Shown: piece by piece, positions 58,340-64,000 of the stretch
Numbering within the stretch: the stretch's first letter is position 1
How the letters are laid out: each line of letters begins with the position of its first letter
Assembly: GCA_014773175.1 (NCBI GenBank)
Contig: VXCM01000129.1
Span: 151,573-215,572 of the forward strand
Direction of reading: 5' to 3'
Source of the DNA: Lucifuga dentata
Lineage: Eukaryota; Chordata; Actinopteri; Ophidiiformes; Bythitidae
DNA length: 64,000 nt
Position numbers and translations under genes: made by a program
Notes under the pieces: generated by a model
Databases searched by the model: none
Told to the model about the DNA's origin: nothing
Seen by the model: only the letters and a program-made list of their open reading frames with translations

Positions 58340-60700
58340 CTCTAGTTCCTCCTTTGAGAAAGACTCAAAAGGGATAGCGATCAGTAGATGAAATATTCAG
58401 TTTGGATTTAAGTGCTTTAAGTTGTTTCAGAGTATATAGCTTGTTGCCACAGAGCTTTAACTTCATAAATAAATGGTCAACAGTGGCCTCTTTGGCTGCC
58501 CTGTCTCCTGTATATATATGGTTGAGCTGTTCGTGAGCCCGGGGCTAAGCCCTGCCAGTAAGTTCCAGGCCTTAAATATGGATAAGCTGTGAAACGCCTC
58601 TGGACACACTCCTGTATAGGCAGTATAATGTGGAATAAAGCTCAGCTGTACACACAGCAGAGGAGAAAATGTAAAATCTTTATGCCTTCTTGGGAAATGC
58701 AAGGCTGTTATTTGGAGGGTGGAAGAAAGAATATTAGTTTGGATGTGCTTTACATTCACCTTTTATGCTGGCATCCACAGAGAGCAGATGGAGATTTTGT
58801 ATCTCGTGTTGAGCATTTTGCTGCTGTCACTTCCACCTGACAAATGGCTGTTGATGGATACACCAATTTATCAAGGGAATCAAACCTTTGGTTACAGAGC
58901 AGTCAGTCTAACAAGTAGCACGTCTGTCCACCCTGGTTACCTCTGCATTCTAGTACTGTCACCTGACCATTCCCACCTCCCCTTCTCAGACCCTGCTCCC
59001 CAAAAGCTCCAAAACTGTTCCTTTTTCCATTCAGGGAAAAGTTTGATGCTTGGTTTTCTTTAAGTTTTCCTATGTAAATGCTTGTTCTCACATTTGCCTC
59101 GCAGTGTTGGACATTTCTACCAGGAAATGAAATGAGTCCGTAACAAATGTTTTGGCTTCTGTTGAACTCTTTAGTGAGCAGCAGCTTGCCAACCACAGCA
59201 GTATGTTTATGTTCCCAGAAACCCCCTGGGATGGTGACCTTGTGAGCTTCCGGATGGAGGGTGGACAGTTCCTCTCTTTGATTGGAAAACAAAAAAAAAA
59301 AAAAAANTTTTTTTTTTTTTTGCACATATATAAGACCATTTGTATTTCATTTGTGTGAACAGAGATATGGTCTTCGGTCTACCCAGGCCTTTCCCCCCGT
59401 GTGCTAATCTGCAGGTGAAAAGGGGACTGCGAGTGTGATAAAGGTGCCCTTGCAGACAGGTTTGGCTACCTCTGGTGCAGAAAGTTGAGCTCAGGTCATG
59501 AACAATTTACGCCTTGTGGATTTTGTGCGTGTCTGAGTGTGTGTGCACGTCACTATGAGAATATGCAGTATGCTAACACCCATGGCCATACAGCCATAAA
59601 TCAGCCATAGGAAGTGGTGTGACACAGGCTTCAGGGCCCTGCTGATATGGACTGGAACTATAATGGAACCTGTTTCAGAAGGAGGAAGACATCAGCTGCA
59701 CTGATCTTTCCCGCCCCACAGGGCTCTGGAGATGATTACCGTTACAAAAAGAAACACTATTCAGGTCACTCAGATGCTGAAAACTCCTTGTCAGCATGCC
59801 TGTACAACACAAACTCACTTGTGTACAGTATTCTCAGTTTTGACAATACTGTACTGCTGCATGAATGATGCGCTGTATTCATGGCTTGTTCAGTGTGTGT
59901 GCGCAGACAACAGTATTTGTTATTCTGTCTGTTTGTTGCAGATACTGTCTGGGTCTTGTTAGCTGTCAGGCCATGAATCCACAAAGCTTTCCTCGTCACT
60001 TATTGATGGGGATCCACTAAATTACAGACTCAAACAAGAGAAGCGGCAGTGAGAACAACACTGTAAAAGTTTCCTAAGAGCATTCTGTGTGTGTACATGA
60101 AGAAAAAGGCAGAAAGTATGTCAGAAAGATCCCAAATGCATTTTTGTTTTTTGCTTTTTCTTTTCTTTTGGCTGTCTTTCTTTGGTCAGACCCTGTCTGG
60201 TCTTGCTATTATCCTGGGGCATTATCAGCATGTAGCTGCCTCTTCAGATCAGGCCTGTGATAAGGGCTAAATAAATGGAATGCTTGGCTAGTGGACATAG
60301 GTCAAGCCTTGTTCGCCCCCGTTTTTTCTTGTGTTGTTGTGTTTGTCTGCAGGGGAAGTGGAGGGGTGCTGCAGAAACAGCCTCTGCAGTCTAATGAACT
60401 TATTGATTTCAATTTCAGGGCTGTTCTCTCCGCTCCTGATGCTTCTGAAGCTTTCATCCATTGCCGGACATAAATTAGTAACTCTGTCTCTTTTTTCAGA
60501 GACTTTTTCTTTTTTTTGCCTCATCTCTCTTTTACCCTGTCTCTCTCAGACAGGCTGTGCAGTGCATTTCTTGGAAATGCTGTTTTTAAATGTGTTAAAA
60601 GCTTCTGTGGATAGATGGATGCTGTCTCTGTGTGTGCTTTTTTCTATTTTCTGTTTGGCTTAGCATACACCTGTCCCTGACAGAGATGGATTTAAATAAA
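58340..60700. other. Intergenic DNA, no supported gene
   Basis: Unique sequence. An A-run joined to a T-run through N at 59307 (59291-59321) looks like a false join. Frames of 98-140 residues at 58463-59325 overlap on both strands and have no family signal. Confidence 0.4.
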
Positions 60701-60707
60701 TGACAGG

Positions 60708-60710
<3 letters not shown>

Positions 60711-60748
<38 letters not shown>

Positions 60749-60758
60749 TGTGTGTGTG
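60711..60758. repeat. (TG)n microsatellite
   Basis: About 23 TG units with one interruption. Confidence 0.95.
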
Positions 60759-60759
60759 A

Positions 60760-62080
60760 GATGGGTCATTGGGGGTCACTGAAGATGCTGAGTGACCTCT
60801 TCCCAAGGGGGTCAAGGAGCAGCTGAGGACTGTTTGTGCATGAATGTATGTGTTTGCATGTATGCATTATCACGTATCACAGGCACAGTTTGTTTTCCAT
60901 ACAAGTTTGTGTCTCCAACCAAAGATGGAAGTCCATGCCAGCAGAAGCGAGCACAGCACATTCCCAAAAGAAGCCCAAATTGTGAAAACGAGAGGCCACT
61001 GAAGCTGGAACAGGAAGCCTTCTTGGCCCGACCCTAACGAGCACTGTGGGAGCCTCCACTCTGGATCTGGTACATCCGATACCCCCGATGATGTCCAAAG
61101 GCTAAACAGTTAAAAGGTCCGGTTGCTATATGTAGATGCACAACACCCCCATTCCGAATACGATACCCTGGGAAGCACAATAACAGAGCTCGGAGCTCTG
61201 GTCAGTTTTTCAGAGCTACCAGTTGGCCTCACACTCCAGCCATGAGCTGGTAGCCAGACAGAAAGATAGAGAGAGAGAGAGAGTATGAAAGAGAATTGAT
61301 GCTGAGTAGCACAGCTTTTAATAGGGCTGTCAGAGTCATATTGTTTATGTCGTGTTCCAGATTAATCCATTCTTTCTTTATGAGCCTCTGCAGCCACCGT
61401 AAATTGCAAGCACGAAGCCGGTCCACTGCTGAGTTACGCCTGGGGGATCAGTGCCACACATGGGCAGAAAACAAATCATTTCCCCCGGATTTAACGCCGG
61501 GCAATACCTGGGTCCTTTGTAAATAAAGCCATAGATGTTTTTAGGCCCTCTGTTTTCTCTCTCTCCTGCCTCCAGGGCTCTTATTGAATCTCAAAAGGAG
61601 AGCGAGGGAGGGATAGAGAGAGAAACATGAGAGAATAAGAGAGCAGAGTTGAAGGGGGACTGAGGGAGAAAGAGAGGAGAGAGCGAAACAGAGGGGAAAG
61701 TCAGGAAAAAGATTCCAATCAGGGAGGGATGAAGAGAGACAAAGCCAGATAGCTTCGCAAACAGACAAGTAGAGAGAGAGAGGATGTGGATGTTGGCTGG
61801 GGGTGATGTATGTGTGGAGTGCTGATTCCCCGGGTTCTTGTGGTGTTCAGGTTGAGATCTGTCAGACTGTCTAAACACAAGGCCCACTCTAATGCTTTGC
61901 TGTGGAGCAGCGGGCACCAAGCAGACAGCCAGCTACACCTGCAGAACCAGCAGGGCGGCCCACCTCGACTGTAGTCCAGGCTGCCTACCTTCAGCCCAGC
62001 CCCTGATTCTATCATCGTAACCTTTGGGCTGGCAGAGCAGTCTCGTATCCTGGAGAGAGGTAAAGAAAGGTGGAGAGAGA
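60760..62080. other. Intergenic DNA with GA-rich tracts, candidate block 61300-61540
   Basis: 61300-61540 (TTTTAATAGGGCTGTCAG, CCAGATTAATCCATTC, GGATTTAACGCCGGGC) is unique and may be regulatory. 61590-61790 is purine-rich (GA). The 177-residue minus frame at 61719-62252 runs through GA/CT tracts and is rejected. Confidence 0.35.
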
Positions 62081-62101
62081 CAGAGAGAGAGAGAGAGAGA
62101 G
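62081..62101. repeat. (GA)n microsatellite
   Basis: About 10 GA units. Confidence 0.9.
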
Positions 62102-63144
62102 GCCGGAACAAGTTGTTCATCCTGGCTTGCACGGACTGCCAGCTGGAGACAGCCAAAGGGAATGAGGAATGTGTGCACGGCTCTGTCAGGACTTCATGAG
62201 TTATACATGACGGTGCTATGTGAAAATGCTTCCTGTGTACTGTCTGTATCAAGCTCTTTTCTTCTTTACCCCCTCCCTCCTCTCTCTTTCACACTCTCTT
62301 TCTCTCTACCATTGCTTTCAAGAGCTCAAAGTTTGCTTTTCTTTTCGGTGACAAAGTATTCCCTGGTTGTTAAATGTTAATCAGTGGCAGGCAGCGGGGT
62401 GACACGAGAGGCTCCAGCTTCTTGTGGGATACTGCGGTACTTCAAGCTGGCTCTGGATCTCTTCTGGCATGATACTACCTACATGAACTACAGTGAGATC
62501 AGTGCTAACAAGGATACACATCTTCATATTACCCTGTCCGTGCACTGTCATTTCTTTTGAAGACTCTAAACAACTACTACATAAATCCAGCAATCAAAGA
62601 GATCCTACACTAATTCATTCTTAACACAAGCATTTATCCTATCCATTATTCATATCTTCAACAATGCCAGGGGGCAAAAATCAGGGCTCCCCGCGCCCAT
62701 ATATCTGCCCAGTTACAGAGGAGCTGATGCATTATTCAGGGTGTGCCAGGTTAAAGACTTTTTCCCTGTTTTTGACTGCCGGAAGCAGCGATCATTTTGC
62801 TAGGACACTGTTCTGAGTTTATGTCTCTCTTTCCTCTCCTTTTTCTGTCTGCTGTTTCTCTTCTTCTGGCACATCATAGCAATGGTAGTAGTACCTCCTC
62901 CATCAGGCTCCTGATCACCATCTCTTATTGTCGTATACTCATCCATAATCCACTGCTTTCTCAGCAGACATTTTGATGTTAACTACATGTCGATCTCATG
63001 ACCTGCATCAAAATCTAAAGTTTGTTTTCTGCTCGAAACATCTGAGACAGCACACGGATCTACGAAGGCAAGTTGACATCAGACAGAAAGATGCGTCTCG
63101 TTGCATGTCCACATTCCAGATTTTGTAACTCTTTGCTGAAAAAA
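62102..63144. other. Intergenic DNA, possible Harbinger-derived flank at its end
   Basis: 62640-62790 is unique with CAGTTACAGAGG and ATTATTCAGGGTG. On the minus strand, from about 62960, a short open frame begins MDEYTTIRDGDQEPDGGG and runs about 57 residues into a lysine-rich tail. It is divergent to the MADF ORF at 63145, which would fit a two-gene Harbinger layout, but it is not recognised as transposase. Confidence 0.3.
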
Positions 63145-63315
63145 ATGGAGGAGCTGTTAGTAGCGGAGTTTCGTAAATACCGACATCTGTACAACCCCTC
63201 AATGAAAGATCATCGCAACAGCCAGATGACAAACAGTTCTTTGTGTGAAGTCTCTCAAAATCCTGGAAAGGAAAAGTCCTTGTGCTGGAAGGCATGGGAA
63301 AATTTAAGAGACTAA
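63145..63315 (+). pseudogene. MADF-domain protein fragment (Harbinger accessory protein-like)
   Basis: From ATG 63145 the frame reads MEELLVAEFRKYRHLYNP, then SMKDHRNSQMTNSSLCEVSQ and a final WKAWENLRD before TAA. This is a clear MADF pattern (EEL..E.RKY.HLYNPSMKDH.DSQM...W.E.......C...W.NLRD), covering roughly the first two-thirds of the domain. At the point where the first helix pair should contain tryptophan it has leucine (SSLCEV). The frame ends right at NLRD, so it is either exon 1 of a spliced gene or a truncated copy. These proteins accompany PIF/Harbinger transposases and some host DNA-binding factors. Confidence 0.65.
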
Positions 63316-63683
63316 TGTGTGAAAGCTAGAATGAAAGTGAAAGGCAGAAGTAGGGACACAAACAACACAGCCGCTCCTCATGAAAACCACTTGTCATGGC
63401 GTCGTCATTTGTAAACAGCTGACTTCTTCTGTGATACTATGTGCTAGTGATGGGTCCGGCAACACCGATGCGTCGGCGCATGCGTGGAGCTCATAGAGCA
63501 AACCCTGTGTCGGTGCGCGTATCGCTTTAAGAAAGTTCCTGTATCGTGACCGATACAGGAACTGTTTCGAACTGACACTGACGCGCCAAACTGTGTTTAT
63601 AAGGAAGCGTATCTGTCAACGGGATGCATCTGCCAAAAGAATCTCTGATCTTTTGCGGTTCATCGTCAAATTCATCAAGAATT

Positions 63684-63755
63684 ATGGAGCAGCCTCAAGC
63701 CAAAAGAAAGGTTTCCGCCGTGTGGGACCATTTTGATCTCATATCGGAAAATAAG
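63684..63755 (+). CDS. hAT transposase exon 1 (start of BED zinc finger)
   Basis: MEQPQAKRKVSAVWDHFDLI then SENK up to a donor (AAG/gtattt at 63755/63756). The aromatic pair in SAVWDHFDLI is the hallmark opening of the BED finger, the DNA-binding domain that recognises hAT ends. I chose ATG 63684 because it directly precedes the domain; an in-frame ATG at 63624 would add 20 residues. The exon is phase 0 at its end. Confidence 0.7.
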
Positions 63756-63876
63756 GTATTTGTTTTAATTTCCTTGTTGTTTCATCCTGTTCCTCTCAGA
63801 GTTTCCACTTGATCTATCTGAATTCAAATTCATTTCAAAGTGACTCTTAGTTTACTATTCATATTATTTTCTGCAG

Positions 63877-64000
63877 GTTAAATGTCGCATTTGTTCAACA
63901 GAACTTTCCTATTTAAACAAAACCACCTCCTCAGTGCTGAGGCATTATAGGGCCAGGCATGAGAATGAAGTCCCAGATACACCCAGGATAAACTCAGGTA
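63877..64000 (+). CDS. hAT transposase exon 2, partial (zinc ligands of BED finger)
   Basis: The acceptor TTTTCTGCAG ends at 63876. The exon continues in phase 0 as VKCRICSTELSYLNKTTSSV, then LRHYRARHENEVPDTPRINS. The zinc ligands are CRIC (C-x2-C) and HYRARH (H-x4-H), all present, so the finger is intact. The frame is open to the window edge. ZBED host genes share this domain; the neighbouring terminal repeat favours a transposon. Confidence 0.72.

Larger units (their letters stand above)
63445..64000 (+). mobile_element. hAT transposon, left end and BED zinc-finger exons (continues past window)
   Basis: The left end TAGTGATGGGTCCGGC fits the hAT terminal pattern (YAGNG). The 8 bases before it, CTATGTGC (63437-63444), would be one copy of the expected 8-bp target duplication. 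CpG-rich subterminal sequence follows, including a perfect 12-bp hairpin (63535-63546 with 63551-63562) and a TTTATAAGG box. The open BED finger shows little decay, so the copy may be young. The catalytic domain and the right end are outside the window. Confidence 0.75.

Noticed and set aside
61719..62252. 177-residue minus-strand frame
   Set aside because: Reads the reverse of GA-rich tracts (SLSLSL pattern); no family signal or conserved motif.
1..64000. CRISPR arrays, rRNA, intact tRNA genes, bacterial operons
   Set aside because: No direct-repeat/spacer array, no intact cloverleaf and no prokaryotic gene structure; the direct repeats present are microsatellites or assembly duplications.

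Overview
This window is nuclear genomic DNA from a vertebrate, almost certainly a teleost fish and probably a percomorph-type one. It has spliced, low-density coding sequence, very many CA/GT and CT/GA microsatellites, teleost-type transposon remnants (a tRNA-derived V-SINE-like element, an L2/Maui-type LINE tail, MADF/Harbinger-like and hAT pieces) and scattered single-N joins from a draft assembly. There is no bacterial-style gene organisation, no operon and no CRISPR array.

The one host gene I can identify firmly is fto, the Fe(II)/2-oxoglutarate RNA demethylase. Its final large coding exon is on the + strand at 42851-42991. The peptide matches the end of the FTO C-terminal domain (a TLPPEEAP stretch, then DDPSMPLPFDLADII). 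A small extra intron (42992-43767) separates this exon from a terminal exon that carries only two more codons, the stop and the 3' UTR. Everything from 1 to 42850 is therefore best read as the last large intron of fto, at least 42.8 kb long. Everything after about 44.8 kb is intergenic DNA downstream of fto. In vertebrates the 3' side of FTO leads to the Irx3/5/6 cluster, and FTO introns hold long-range Irx enhancers. The many gene-free stretches that look conserved (homeodomain-type TAATTA/ATTAAT cores, even base composition, no repeat signature) are plausible members of that regulatory landscape. That is inference, since no alignment could be run.

Layout: 1-10.4 kb, intron with microsatellites, a strong perfect hairpin (7656-7698) and two orphan minus-strand ORFs. 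10.5-12.6 kb, a dense block of candidate regulatory DNA. 12.6-33 kb, intron with further candidate conserved blocks separated by repeats and pyrimidine tracts. 33.8-39 kb, AT-rich, repeat-bearing intron (tandem 21-mer, V-SINE-like copies, a diverged repeat that recurs at 43.2 kb). 39.6-42.8 kb, candidate regulatory blocks and long CT/GT arrays. 42.85-44.8 kb, the end of fto. 45-49 kb, intergenic. 49.1-51.9 kb, a transposon-rich island with a CpG-containing promoter-like segment, an orphan ORF and a PIF/Harbinger-like remnant with a MADF start. 52-62.8 kb, intergenic with repeats, an L2 tail, a foldback element and a tRNA-like fragment. 62.8-64 kb, a second MADF fragment next to the left end of an apparently intact hAT transposon, whose BED zinc finger is split by an intron and whose remainder lies beyond the window.

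Five places show an exact 63-66 bp direct duplication on both sides of a single N. These look like unmerged contig overlaps rather than biology. Most long open frames in the window are chance frames through CA/CT microsatellites and are not annotated.
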